A DNA stretch of 64,000 nucleotides from Jiangella mangrovi (GTDB lineage Bacteria; Actinomycetota; Actinomycetes; Jiangellales; Jiangellaceae). Position 1 is the first letter of the stretch. Each line of letters starts with the position of its first letter. The stretch spans positions 4,154,001 through 4,218,000 of the forward strand of contig NZ_JACHMM010000001.1 of the NCBI RefSeq assembly GCF_014204975.1, read 5' to 3'. The position numbers were made by a program, and so were the translations under genes. This document shows, in pieces, positions 34,071 through 42,778 of this stretch. Below the pieces are notes generated by a model that was not told the DNA's origin, made no database searches, and saw only the letters and a program-made list of their open reading frames with translations.

Positions 34071-35125
34071 CCGCACAGACGACTCTCCCGCCGTCCCTCG
34101 CGACGGCCGCACCGCGGCGGCGCCCGCCGGCCGGATGGTGGTCCGCAGCGGCCATCCTCGCCGCGCTGGTGCTGTACCCGCTGGTGTTCACCAGCCCGGC
34201 CGCGCAGAACATCGGCGTGCTCGCCCTGACGTACGCGATCGCGGCGTCGGGGTGGAACGTGCTCGGCGGCTACGCCGGGCAGGTGTCGTTCGGCCACGCG
34301 CTGTTCTTCGGCACCGGCGCCTACACGACGGCGGTGCTGGTCCGGGCCGGGTGGTCGCCCTGGGTGGCGATCGCGGTCTCGATCCCGCTGGCCGGCCTGA
34401 TGGCGGCGTTGGTCGGTCTGCCGTGCTTCCGGCTGCGCCACCACTACTTCTCCATCGCCACCATCGCGTTCGCCGAGATCGCGTTCGTGCTCGTCACCAA
34501 CCTCGACGGCCTCGGCCGGGCCAACGGGCTGGAGCTGCCGATCACCGAGCAGTCGCTGGCCAACCTGCAGTTCTCGCTGCAGGACAAGCGGCCGTACTAC
34601 TACGTGGTGCTCGGGCTCTATCTCCTGGCGGCGCTGGCGATCTGGCTGTTCCTGCGCGGCCGGGCGGGCAGCTACGTCCGGGCGATCCGCGACGACCAGG
34701 TGGCGGCCGCGGCCGTCGGCGTGCCGGTGCAGAGCTTCAAGCTGGCCGCGGCGGCGCTGTCCGGCGCCGTCACGGGGCTGGCCGGCTCGTTCTACGTCCT
34801 GTACGTGCTGTTCGTCGATCCACCGTCGGGTCTGGGCCTGGATCTGTCGGTGTCGTTCGCGCTGATGGCGGTGCTCGGCGGCATCGGCCGGTTCTGGGGG
34901 CCGCTGATCGGCGCCTGGGTCCTGGTGATGGTGCAGGACTACACCCGGGCGGAGTTCTCCGGCACCGGGCGCACCGTCGACCTGCTCATCTACGGCGCGC
35001 TGATCGTCATCATCTCCGTCACCGAGCCGGGCGGCCTGCTCGCGATCGTCCAGCGGGTGCGCGACGCGGTGGGCCGCCGGCTCGCCCGCCGCCGGACCGG
35101 CGACACCGGGGAGGCCACGGCATGA
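34067..35125 (+). CDS. LIV-type ABC permease (LivM family)
   Basis: A 352-residue partner permease. The family motif LGGYAGQVSFGHALFFGTGAYT lies near residue 65 and RAIRDDQVAAAAVGVPV near 205. ATG 34067 overlaps the LivH stop. A longer in-frame reading begins inside LivH and is rejected. Confidence 0.92.
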   Translation: MTAQTTLPPSLATAAPRRRPPAGWWSAAAILAALVLYPLVFTSPAAQNIGVLALTYAIAASGWNVLGGYAGQVSFGHALFFGTGAYTTAVLVRAGWSPWVAIAVSIPLAGLMAALVGLPCFRLRHHYFSIATIAFAEIAFVLVTNLDGLGRANGLELPITEQSLANLQFSLQDKRPYYYVVLGLYLLAALAIWLFLRGRAGSYVRAIRDDQVAAAAVGVPVQSFKLAAAALSGAVTGLAGSFYVLYVLFVDPPSGLGLDLSVSFALMAVLGGIGRFWGPLIGAWVLVMVQDYTRAEFSGTGRTVDLLIYGALIVIISVTEPGGLLAIVQRVRDAVGRRLARRRTGDTGEATA

Positions 35126-35838
35126 GCATTCTCGAGATCCACGAGCTGTCCTGCCGGTTCGGCGGGCTGTGGGCCAACCGCGACATCTCGTTCGAGGTGC
35201 CCGACCACAGCATCGTCGGCCTGATCGGCCCCAACGGCGCCGGTAAGAGCACGCTGTTCTCCATGATCGCCGGGGCGCAGCAGCCGACGTCGGGGAAGCT
35301 GGTCTTCGCCGGCCGCGACGTCACCGGCTGGAGCCCGCACCAGGCCGCGCGGGCCGGGGTCGGGCGCACGTTCCAGCTGATGCGGGTGTTCTCGTCGATG
35401 ACCGTCGCCGAGAACGTCGCGACCGCGGCGCTGGTGCGGCACCGGTCGACGCGCGAGGCCCGCCGGGCGGCGGACGAGGTGCTGGAGCGGCTCGGCCTCG
35501 GCCCGGTCGCCCACACCCAGGCGTCGTCGCTGACCGCGGCCGGGAAGAAACGGCTCGAGATGGCCCGCGCGCTGGCGATCCGGCCCAAGCTGCTGCTGCT
35601 CGACGAGGTGCTCTCGGGCCTCACGCCGACCGAGGCCAACGAAGCTGTGGAGATCGTCCGTTCACTCCGCCGTGACGACGTTACGGTAGTCATGGTGGAA
35701 CACGTCATGGAGATCATCATGCCCCTGTGCGATCGCGTGGTCGTCCTGCATCACGGCCAGAAGCTGTTCGAGGGTGCCCCGCACGACGTGGTCCGCGATG
35801 CCGCGGTGGTCGACGCCTACCTGGGCGAGGCGGTCTGA
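35122..35838 (+). CDS. LIV-type ABC ATP-binding protein (LivG family)
   Basis: A 238-residue ATPase. Walker A is GPNGAGKST near residue 37 and Walker B is LLLLDE near 158. The ABC signature is unusual: LTAAGKKRLE instead of LSxGxxxRLE. ATG 35122 overlaps the previous stop. Confidence 0.92.
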   Translation: MSILEIHELSCRFGGLWANRDISFEVPDHSIVGLIGPNGAGKSTLFSMIAGAQQPTSGKLVFAGRDVTGWSPHQAARAGVGRTFQLMRVFSSMTVAENVATAALVRHRSTREARRAADEVLERLGLGPVAHTQASSLTAAGKKRLEMARALAIRPKLLLLDEVLSGLTPTEANEAVEIVRSLRRDDVTVVMVEHVMEIIMPLCDRVVVLHHGQKLFEGAPHDVVRDAAVVDAYLGEAV

Positions 35839-36542
35839 TGCTGAGCGTCAGCGGGCTCGACCTCGACTACGGCGGCGCGGTCGCCCTGCGCGGCGTCGAC
35901 CTCACGGTCGGCGAGGGCGAGATGGTCGCCCTGGTGGGTGCCAACGGCGCCGGCAAGACGTCGCTGCTCGCGGCGGTCAGCGGCCTGCACCGACCGGTGC
36001 GCGGGCGCATAGACTTCCTGGGCACCGACCTCGCCGCCATGCCCCCGCACCAGGTGTCCCGGCGCGGCATCTCGCTGGTCCCCGAGGGCCGGCGGCTCTT
36101 CGCCCACCAGACGGTGCTGCAGAACCTCATGCTCGGCGCGTACCTCGAGCGCGACGCCGCCGCCAGGGCCGGCGCGCTCGACCGCGTCTACGAGCTCTTC
36201 CCCGTGCTGGCCGAGCGCTCGGGCCAGCGGGCCGGCACGCTCTCCGGCGGCGAGCAGCAGATGGTCGCGCTGGGCCGGGCGCTGATGATGCGGCCGCGGC
36301 TGCTCATGCTCGACGAGCCCTCGCTCGGCATCTCGCCCAAGTACACCCAACTGATCTTCGGCGTGCTGGGCGAGATCCGCCGTCAGGGCACGACGATCCT
36401 GCTGGTCGAGCAGAACCTGCGGGCGGCGCTGAACCTGGCCGACCGCGCCTACGTGCTGCAGACCGGCTCGATCGTGATGTCCGGCCCGGCCGCCGAGCTA
36501 GCGGGGTCGGCCGAGGTCAAGAAGTCGTACCTGGGTCTCTAG
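35838..36542 (+). CDS. LIV-type ABC ATP-binding protein (LivF family)
   Basis: A 234-residue ATPase with Walker A GANGAGKTS, a canonical LSGGEQQ signature, Walker B LLMLDEPS and the LivF-typical SLVPEGRRLF. Its start shares a base with the previous stop (TGATG). pxpC follows 10 bases later. Confidence 0.93.
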   Translation: MLSVSGLDLDYGGAVALRGVDLTVGEGEMVALVGANGAGKTSLLAAVSGLHRPVRGRIDFLGTDLAAMPPHQVSRRGISLVPEGRRLFAHQTVLQNLMLGAYLERDAAARAGALDRVYELFPVLAERSGQRAGTLSGGEQQMVALGRALMMRPRLLMLDEPSLGISPKYTQLIFGVLGEIRRQGTTILLVEQNLRAALNLADRAYVLQTGSIVMSGPAAELAGSAEVKKSYLGL

Positions 36543-36552
36543 AGCCGCTGCG

Positions 36553-37500
36553 TTGATCCTGCCATCCGAACCGCGTCCGGTCGTCGAGGTCCTCCAGCCG
36601 GGCATCCTCGCCCTCGTCGAGGACCTCGGCCGGCCGGGGCTGGCGGCCATGGGCGTCGGGTCATCGGGGGCGGCCGACGGCGACAGCTTGCGGCTGGCGA
36701 ACCGGCTGGTCGGCAACGTCGAGGGCGCGGCGGCCGTCGAGTTCGTGCTGGGCGGGCTGGTGCTGCTGTTCCGGCGGGCGGCGACGGTGGCGCTGACGGG
36801 GGCGCCGGCGGACGTGGGCGTCGGCAGCCGCGGCGCGGCCTTCAACGCGCCGTTCTCGGTCCGGGCCGGCGAGGTGCTGCGGGTCGGCCGGCCGGCGCGC
36901 GGGCTGCGGTCGTACCTGGCGGTGCGCGGCGGGATCGACGTGCCGCCGGTGCTGGGCTCGCGGTCGTGGGACTCGCTGGCCCGCATCGGCCCGCCGCCGC
37001 TGCGTGCGGGGGACCTGCTGCCCGTCGGCGCCGACCACGACGGCGAGCCGTGCGTCGACGTCGCCCCCGTCGCGGCACCCGGCGACGGGGCGACGCTGCG
37101 GGTGGTGCCGGGGCCGCGATCGGACCGGTTCGCCCCGGACGCGCTGGACACGTTGTTCGGGACGGCGTACGAGGTGACGGCCGAGAGCGACCGGGTCGGG
37201 CTCCGGCTGGCCGGGGCGCCGCTGGAGCCGGCCGCGCCGGGGCTGGGCGAGCTGCCACCCGAGGGCATGGTCACCGGGGCGCTGCAGGTCCCGCCGAGCG
37301 GGCGCCCGGTGCTGTTCCTGGCCGACCACCCGGTGACCGGCGGCTACCCCGTCGTCGGCGTGGTGGTGACGGCGGACCTGCCGCTCGCCGCCCAGCTGCG
37401 GCCCGGCGACGAGGTGCGGTTCAGGCCGACTTCTCGCCCCGCTGCCGGCGCCCGGCCTGGCGACCCCGCGGCAGCAGCGTCGGCAGGACGTTCTCGTTGA
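36553..37500 (+). CDS. pxpC: 5-oxoprolinase subunit PxpC (KipA, biotin-dependent carboxyltransferase family)
   Basis: A 315-residue third subunit of 5-oxoprolinase. Family features are [19 protein letters not shown] near residue 11, a conserved G(S/A)[15 protein letters not shown] stretch and [16 protein letters not shown] near 255. It starts with TTG; no better codon lies before the conserved region. The last ~23 residues extend past the usual GDEVRF end and overlap the 3' end of clpX by 80 bases on the other strand. It is separated from pxpBA by the peptidase, regulator and importer genes but shares their control through the importer operon. Confidence 0.9.
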   Translation: MILPSEPRPVVEVLQPGILALVEDLGRPGLAAMGVGSSGAADGDSLRLANRLVGNVEGAAAVEFVLGGLVLLFRRAATVALTGAPADVGVGSRGAAFNAPFSVRAGEVLRVGRPARGLRSYLAVRGGIDVPPVLGSRSWDSLARIGPPPLRAGDLLPVGADHDGEPCVDVAPVAAPGDGATLRVVPGPRSDRFAPDALDTLFGTAYEVTAESDRVGLRLAGAPLEPAAPGLGELPPEGMVTGALQVPPSGRPVLFLADHPVTGGYPVVGVVVTADLPLAAQLRPGDEVRFRPTSRPAAGARPGDPAAAASAGRSR

Positions 37501-38668
37501 CCACGTCACGCGTGATGACCACCCGGGCGACATCGTCGCGCGAGGGCACCTCGTACATCACGTGCAGCAGCACCTCTTCGAGAATGGCCCGCAACCCGCG
37601 CGCGCCCGTGCCGCGCAGCAGCGCCAGGTCCGCGACCGCCTCGATCGCGTCGTCGGTGAACTCCAACTCCACATGGTCCAGCTCGAACAACCGCATGTAC
37701 TGCTTCACCAGCGCGTTGCGCGGCTCGGACAGGATCCGGATCAGCGCCGCCCGGTCCAGCGGCGACACCGTCGTGATGACCGCCAACCGGCCGATGAACT
37801 CCGGGATCAGCCCGAACTTCAGCAGATCCTCCGGCATGACGTCGCGGAACGGGTCCGCGGCCGCGGCCGTGTCCACCGCGACGGGTGCGTCGGCGGCGAA
37901 GCCGAGGCCGCGGCGGCCGGTGCGCGAGCGGATGACGTCCTCGAGCCCGGCGAACGCCCCGGCGACGATGAACAGGACGTTCGACGTGTCGATCTGGATG
38001 AACTCCTGGCCGGGGTGCTTGCGCCCGCCCTGCGGCGGGACGCTGGCGACGGTGCCCTCGAGGATCTTCAGCAGCGCCTGCTGCACACCCTCGCCGGACA
38101 CGTCCCGCGTGATCGACGGGTTCTCGCTCTTACGGGCGATCTTGTCGACCTCGTCGATGTAGATGATGCCGGTCTCGGCCTTCTTCACGTCGTAGTCCGC
38201 GGCCTGGATCAGCTTCAGCAGGATGTTCTCGACATCCTCACCCACATACCCGGCCTCGGTCAGCGCGGTGGCGTCGGCGATGGCGAACGGCACGTTCAGC
38301 ATCTTCGCCAGCGTCTGCGCCAGGTAGGTCTTGCCGCACCCCGTCGGGCCGATGAGCAAGATGTTCGACTTCGACACGGCGACGTCGGACGCGGGAGCGC
38401 GGACCCGCTTGTAGTGGTTGTAGACCGCGACCGCGAGCGACTTCTTCGCGGCATCCTGGCCGACCACGTAGCGGTCGAGGAACTCGTGGATCTCGCGGGG
38501 CTTCGGCGGGTCGACCAGGCCGGCGACGGCGTCGTCCTCGAACTCCTCGGCCATCAGCTCGTTGCAGAGCCCGACGCACTCGTCGCAGATGCAGATCCGC
38601 CCAGGCCCGGCGATCAGCCTCGTCACCTGCTTCTGGGTCTTGCCGCAGAAGGCGCACGTCATCAACAT
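37421..38668 (-). CDS. clpX: ClpX-type ATP-dependent Clp protease ATP-binding subunit
   Basis: A 415-residue AAA+ unfoldase. The N-terminal zinc finger is two CxxC pairs (CAFC, CICDEC) but starts about ten residues shorter than usual. The Walker A GPTGCGKT, Walker [10 protein letters not shown], sensor motifs and C-terminal REVV-like region are intact. The GLGF loop near residue 265, used to dock ClpP, is present. No clpP or tig is nearby, so this may be a second ClpX. It is divergent from a TetR gene. Confidence 0.92.
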   Translation of the reverse strand: MLMTCAFCGKTQKQVTRLIAGPGRICICDECVGLCNELMAEEFEDDAVAGLVDPPKPREIHEFLDRYVVGQDAAKKSLAVAVYNHYKRVRAPASDVAVSKSNILLIGPTGCGKTYLAQTLAKMLNVPFAIADATALTEAGYVGEDVENILLKLIQAADYDVKKAETGIIYIDEVDKIARKSENPSITRDVSGEGVQQALLKILEGTVASVPPQGGRKHPGQEFIQIDTSNVLFIVAGAFAGLEDVIRSRTGRRGLGFAADAPVAVDTAAAADPFRDVMPEDLLKFGLIPEFIGRLAVITTVSPLDRAALIRILSEPRNALVKQYMRLFELDHVELEFTDDAIEAVADLALLRGTGARGLRAILEEVLLHVMYEVPSRDDVARVVITRDVVNENVLPTLLPRGRQAGRRQRGEKSA

Positions 38669-38681
38669 TCAGCCCACATTT

Positions 38682-38700
38682 CAGATGTTCTGACCATCTG
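38682..38700. promoter_or_regulatory. Candidate TetR operator between clpX and tetR
   Basis: A perfect inverted repeat CAGATG-N7-CATCTG. It overlaps a plausible -35 (CTGACC) of a promoter with -10 TATCTT at 38712-38717 for the TetR gene. Confidence 0.5.
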
Positions 38701-38747
38701 GATGGTGACGGTATCTTGGTTCCCGAACCGGGGCAACGGGAGGGTTG

Positions 38748-39779
38748 ATGGTACGGCTCACGCGGGCGCAGACCCAGGAGCGGACCCGGTCCGGCGTGTT
38801 GGCGGCGGCCCGTGCCGAGTTCGCCGCTCACGGCTACCGCGACGCGCGGATCGACGGCATCGCCGAGCGCGCCGGAGCGAGCCGCGGCGCCGTGTACTCG
38901 AACTTCCCCGGCAAGCGCGCCCTGTACCTGTCGGTGCTGGCGGCGGACGCCGAGGCGGCGGAGGCGGGCGAGCCGGCGACGGCGGCCGCCGCGGACGTGT
39001 CATCGGCACGGGAGGCGCTCGCGGCGATCGCCCGGGTGCGGCTCGGGACCGACCTCGCGGCCGAGGTGCTGGACGACGACGCGTCGCGCGAGGCGTACGC
39101 CCAGCTGCTGACGCTGGAGTCGCTGGTACTGGGCCTCGCGCTGGAGCGGCTCGGCCGGCCGGGCCGCGGCGTGCGGGCGGCGGCGACGGCGCTCACGCTG
39201 CTGGCCGGGGCGCACCGCCTCGGGGCGACGGCGCCGGGCTTCCCCGACCCGTTCGACGTGGTCGCGGCCTGCGAACTGCTCGCCGACCTGCCGCCCGACC
39301 ACGGCTGGCCACCCCCGTACCTCGGGCACGTCTCCCCCGCCGCCGTCGTGGACGAGCCGTGGCCGCCCGGCCTGCCCCCGGCCGCCGGCGACGGCGTCGT
39401 CCACGTGCTCGGACTGCACCGGCTCGAGGCCGCCGAGGAATCCGTCCGCACCGCCCCCGCCGGCGCGGACGTCACGATCGGGATCGTCACCGGCGACCCG
39501 GACGACCTGCTGCCGCTGGCCCGGCTCGTCCTCGCCCGGCTGCGTGGCACGCTGGCCCGCACGGTCCCTGCCCCGGCCCGGCCGCCGCTCCGGCTGCTCC
39601 TCGGCCCCACCGCCGACGAGCTGGCCGCTGCCGCCGGCCTCACCGTCGTCGACGACGACACCGAGGCGGCCGTCCGGATCACCGGCGGCCGGATCGTCGC
39701 CCGCGCGTCGGGCCGCGGCGCCGGCCACGCCGCAGCCGCCGCTGACGTGACTCCGCGAGTGTCCGACATCGGCATGTAG
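38748..39779 (+). CDS. TetR-family regulator with long C-terminal extension
   Basis: A 343-residue protein, much longer than the usual ~200. Residues 5-60 are a TetR HTH (TRSGVLAAARAEFAAHGYRDARIDGIAERAGASRGAVYSNF). The ligand domain is followed by about 140 residues with no recognised fold but a regular alpha/beta pattern. ATG 38748 follows GGGAGGG. The stop lies inside overlapping inverted repeats. Confidence 0.85.
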   Translation: MVRLTRAQTQERTRSGVLAAARAEFAAHGYRDARIDGIAERAGASRGAVYSNFPGKRALYLSVLAADAEAAEAGEPATAAAADVSSAREALAAIARVRLGTDLAAEVLDDDASREAYAQLLTLESLVLGLALERLGRPGRGVRAAATALTLLAGAHRLGATAPGFPDPFDVVAACELLADLPPDHGWPPPYLGHVSPAAVVDEPWPPGLPPAAGDGVVHVLGLHRLEAAEESVRTAPAGADVTIGIVTGDPDDLLPLARLVLARLRGTLARTVPAPARPPLRLLLGPTADELAAAAGLTVVDDDTEAAVRITGGRIVARASGRGAGHAAAAADVTPRVSDIGM

Positions 39780-39815
39780 ACACTCGCGCCAACTGTTGGC
39801 ATCAGCGTCTACATG
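39755..39815. terminator. Overlapping inverted repeats, probable terminator
   Basis: GCGAGTGTC (39755-39763) pairs with GACACTCGC (39779-39787). CATGTAGAC (39773-39781) pairs with GTCTACATG (39807-39815) and encloses a smaller GCCAA-CTG-TTGGC hairpin. The two large stems share bases and cannot form together. They lie between convergent genes. Confidence 0.65.
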
Positions 39816-39864
39816 CGCGATCGGTTCATCCCGGCCCGGCGCCGACACGCCGGCCGGGCGCGCC

Positions 39865-40530
39865 TCAGGAGGCCTGGCGCTGCGCCCTCTTGGCGTAGAC
39901 GCCCAACCCGCGCTCGGCCGCGACGCCGAAGGCGTCGCCACCCTTGGCGCGGCGGTCGTCGGTGCCCCACTCGCGGTTCCGCGGCACCGGCATCAGCCGC
40001 GGGACGTGCTTGGAGCAGTGGATGTAGGCCTCGTCGACGTGGACGGCGACCCAGCGCTCGGGGCGCCGGCCCGGCACGTCGCCGTCGAGCGGCTCCTCGG
40101 GGTGGCGCTCGGCGAACTCCGACGGCGACAGCAGTGCGGCGGCGCCGTTGACGTGCAGGCCGACGAGGTCGCGCACGAAGTCCATGAACAGCAGCCCGAC
40201 GTGGGCGTTCTCGAGGATGTTGCCGGCGCTGGCCATGACGCCGTTGCCGCGGTACTCGGGCCAGGCGATGGTGCGCGGGTCGAGCACCCGCACGAACCCG
40301 GGCGGCCCCGCCCGGAAGGTGACGTCGCACTCGCCGCCGCCGTCGGCCGAGCCGACGAACATCATCTCCATGCGTCCGACGAACTCGCGCATGTGCCCGT
40401 TGAGGTGGTCTGACATCTGCTCGCGGTAGAACCGGTCAGCCCTTTCGCGGCTGCCGTTGGCCTCCTGCAGTGCGTGCTCACCGGCCGATCCCGGACGTCC
40501 CTGCCCAGCATGATCCGCGGCATGATCCAT
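39865..40530 (-). CDS. Pyridoxamine 5'-phosphate oxidase-like flavoprotein
   Basis: A 221-residue PPOX split-barrel protein with FVGSADGGGECDVTFRAGPPGFVRVLD, NILENAHVGLLFMDF and an HCSKH segment in the C-terminal half. Such proteins bind FMN or F420. ATG 40530 has GGAGGT eight bases upstream; a longer reading to 40605 lacks an SD. Substrate unknown. Confidence 0.82.
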   Translation of the reverse strand: MDHAADHAGQGRPGSAGEHALQEANGSRERADRFYREQMSDHLNGHMREFVGRMEMMFVGSADGGGECDVTFRAGPPGFVRVLDPRTIAWPEYRGNGVMASAGNILENAHVGLLFMDFVRDLVGLHVNGAAALLSPSEFAERHPEEPLDGDVPGRRPERWVAVHVDEAYIHCSKHVPRLMPVPRNREWGTDDRRAKGGDAFGVAAERGLGVYAKRAQRQAS

Positions 40531-40643
40531 CGGTGTGTACCTCCACGTCCCCCGCCCCCGGGTGCGTATGACCCACCATGATCGCGTAAACATCACGATC
40601 TTCACTACAGGAATGCCACAATTCGGTCACGGCGTGAGTGAGG

Positions 40644-40991
40644 TCACGCCGGCGGGGCGCTCCGCTGCCGCTCGATCGCCTCGGCGATGCGCTTGATCCG
40701 CCGCAGCCGGGCGTCCCAGGTGGCGCCGACGGCGGACAGCTGCGCGACCGCACGGGCGAGCTGCGCTTCGTCGACCCGGTAGACGCGCTCGCGGCCCGAC
40801 GGCGTCGCATGGACCAGGCCGACGCGGTCGAGGACGCCCAGGTGCTTGGCGACCGCCTGCCGCGTGACCGGCAGGTGTGCGCTCAGGCTCGTCGCCGTGC
40901 CGGAGCCCTCGGAGAGCAGCAGGTCGAGCATGCGCCGGCGGGTGGGGTCGCCGACCGCCGACCACAGCTCGTCGTCGACCGCGGTGCTCAT
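40644..40991 (-). CDS. ArsR-family transcriptional regulator
   Basis: A 115-residue winged helix (VGDPTRRRMLDLLLSEGSGTATSLSAHLPVTRQAVAKHLGVLDRVGLV) without a visible metal site. It is coupled by ATGA to the upstream SRPBCC gene, reversing the gene order of the cassette at 21 kb. Confidence 0.9.
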   Translation of the reverse strand: MSTAVDDELWSAVGDPTRRRMLDLLLSEGSGTATSLSAHLPVTRQAVAKHLGVLDRVGLVHATPSGRERVYRVDEAQLARAVAQLSAVGATWDARLRRIKRIAEAIERQRSAPPA

Positions 40992-41440
40992 CGAGCGACC
41001 AGCGTGGGCGCGTACGCGGCCAGCCGCGGCAGGAAGGTGTCCCAGCCGACCTCGTGCTCGCGGTAGGCCTCTTCGAGGACCGCGACCTCCCAGCCCTTCT
41101 CGCGGAAGCCGGTCTCGGTGAGCCGCAGCAGGGTCCCGCCGCGCGACGGCGAGAGGTCGAACGTCACCAGCAGCGAGTTGCCCGCCGCGGCCGGCTCGCC
41201 CTCGGGCGCCACCCAGCGGAAGGAGAAGCGGTGCGGCGGGTCGGCCTCGACGACGGTCACGGTGGCGACGTGCTCACGGTCGCCCCAGACCAGCTCGCCG
41301 ACCACGCCGGGCGCGGCCTCGCCGAGGGAGGCGTCGTCGGACCACCATTCCTTGAGGTGCTCCGGCCGGCTCACGACCTCGAAGACCACCTCGGGCGATG
41401 CCTCGATGTGGATCTGCCGCTCCAGCGTCCCGTACTCCAT
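40988..41440 (-). CDS. SRPBCC (AHSA1/START-like) domain protein
   Basis: A 150-residue Bet v1-like protein (ERQIHIEASPEVVFEVVSRPEHLKEWWSDDA...). ATG 41440 has AAGGA eight bases upstream. It forms a two-gene operon with the ArsR repressor and probably binds the signalling ligand. Confidence 0.87.
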   Translation of the reverse strand: MEYGTLERQIHIEASPEVVFEVVSRPEHLKEWWSDDASLGEAAPGVVGELVWGDREHVATVTVVEADPPHRFSFRWVAPEGEPAAAGNSLLVTFDLSPSRGGTLLRLTETGFREKGWEVAVLEEAYREHEVGWDTFLPRLAAYAPTLVAR

Positions 41441-41453
41441 GCCCGAGTCCTTC

Positions 41454-41470
41454 CGCAACATTTGGTTGCG
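41454..41470. promoter_or_regulatory. Candidate ArsR operator
   Basis: A perfect inverted repeat CGCAAC-ATTTG-GTTGCG just upstream of the SRPBCC-ArsR operon. It shares the CAAC...GTTG pattern with the operator at 21994. Confidence 0.55.
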
Positions 41471-41480
41471 ATTCAGGCTA

Positions 41481-41978
41481 TCAGAACGAGGACACGTCGC
41501 GCTCGACCACCTTGCGGCCGTGACGGCGGCAGCCGGCGGCGATCAGCCGGCCCACCTCATGGGTCCGCCGCCCCCACAGGCTCAGGTCGCGCCGGGACCC
41601 GTCGGCGAACCGGATCCGGATGACGCAGCGCAGCACGAAGGTGTCGGTGTGGTGGCCCACGCGGACCGACGCGAACGCGTCCCACCTCCACGACACGGCT
41701 CCGGCCGCCGTCGCGTGCACCAGGCCGTGCTCGCGCACCTCGACGTACTCGCCGGTCCCGGCCCGCAGCGCCCGCAGCAGCAGCCGCCCGCCGGACCACG
41801 CCAGCAACGCCGCGACCACCCAGTAGACGGCGCGCGCGATGCCGCCGTCGGAGCTCGTCATGGCCTCGACGGCGGACAGCACGCCTCCCCCGGCCACGAC
41901 GGCGCCCAGCAGCAGCCGCCAGCCGTTGCGCTCCTCGTGCCGCACGAGCACGCGTCCCAGCCCCGCGTCGTGGGTCAT
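41481..41978 (-). CDS. Small membrane protein with two TM helices
   Basis: A protein of about 165 residues. Two hydrophobic segments (LLLGAVVAGGGVLSAVEAM; AVYWVVAALLAWSGGRLLL) are followed by a cytoplasmic beta-rich part (YVEVREHGLVH... VSWRWDAFASVRV) resembling PH-like domains of small actinobacterial membrane proteins. ATG 41978 is chosen over a longer reading without SD. Role unknown. Confidence 0.68.
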   Translation of the reverse strand: MTHDAGLGRVLVRHEERNGWRLLLGAVVAGGGVLSAVEAMTSSDGGIARAVYWVVAALLAWSGGRLLLRALRAGTGEYVEVREHGLVHATAAGAVSWRWDAFASVRVGHHTDTFVLRCVIRIRFADGSRRDLSLWGRRTHEVGRLIAAGCRRHGRKVVERDVSSF

Positions 41979-42044
41979 GGCACGACTCCACCACCGCCGG
42001 ATGAAGCCCCGGGTGACCTGCGGACGAGCAATCGGAGAACACCG

Positions 42045-42074
42045 TGTCCGGTTCCGGTGCCCGGCGCCGACGTC
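42045..42074 (+). promoter_or_regulatory. Possible ECF sigma-type promoter
   Basis: TGTCCG and CGACGTC are separated by 17 bases upstream of the DUF998 gene. This resembles the TGTCGA/CGTC-like promoters attributed to ECF42 sigma factors (from memory). It would make the operon autoregulated. Confidence 0.3.
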
Positions 42075-42097
42075 CCGGTCGGAGAGAGGAGAACACC

Positions 42098-42778
42098 ATG
42101 AAGATCCCGGCACCGGTCACCACGAAGGCCCTGCTGACCGCCGGCCTCGTCGCCGGCCCGCTGTTCCTCACGACCTGGCTGGTCCAGGTCCTGGTGCGCG
42201 ACGGGTTCGACCCGCGCAAGCACACCCTCAGCCTGCTGTCGCTCGGCGAGGGCGGCTGGGTGCAGATCTCGAACTTCGTCGTCACCGGCGTCCTGTTCGC
42301 CGCCTGTGCCGCCGGCCTGCACCGCGCGGAGGTGCCGGGGACCCGCTGGGGCCCGCGGCTGGTCGCTCTGCTGGGGCTCGGGCTGATCCTGGGCGGCGTC
42401 TTCGTCACCGACCCCGGCGCCGGTTTCCCGGCCGGCGCGCCGCCAGGAGCGCCGGAGGAGATCACCGTCACCGGCATGCTGCACAGCGCCGGCGCCGGGA
42501 TCGCGATGGTCAGCGGCATCGCCGCCACGATCGTCTACGCGCGCGCCTTCCGCCGGGCCGGCGACCGGCACGACACGCGCGCCGCCCGCGCGTGCGTCCT
42601 CGCCGCCGTCGCGGCCGGGGCCGTCCTGATCTACCCGTCGCCCGACGGGTTGAGCCTGCGGCTGGTCGCCGCATCGGCCATCCTGTACGCGTTCGTCGCC
42701 GCCGTGGCGGCGCACGCGCGGGCCCGGGTCGCGTCGCCGGAGACGCCGGTGACGCCGTCCGAGAGGAGTGCACGATGA
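42098..42778 (+). CDS. DUF998-family membrane protein
   Basis: A 226-residue membrane protein with six hydrophobic segments, starting LLTAGLVAGPLFLTTWLVQV. It carries the DUF998-like RDGFDPRKHTLSLLSLGEGGWVQISNF stretch in the first loop. ATG 42098 follows GAGAGGAGA. Its stop overlaps the next start (ATGA), making it the first gene of the ECF42-trehalose chain. Confidence 0.83.
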   Translation: MKIPAPVTTKALLTAGLVAGPLFLTTWLVQVLVRDGFDPRKHTLSLLSLGEGGWVQISNFVVTGVLFAACAAGLHRAEVPGTRWGPRLVALLGLGLILGGVFVTDPGAGFPAGAPPGAPEEITVTGMLHSAGAGIAMVSGIAATIVYARAFRRAGDRHDTRAARACVLAAVAAGAVLIYPSPDGLSLRLVAASAILYAFVAAVAAHARARVASPETPVTPSERSAR

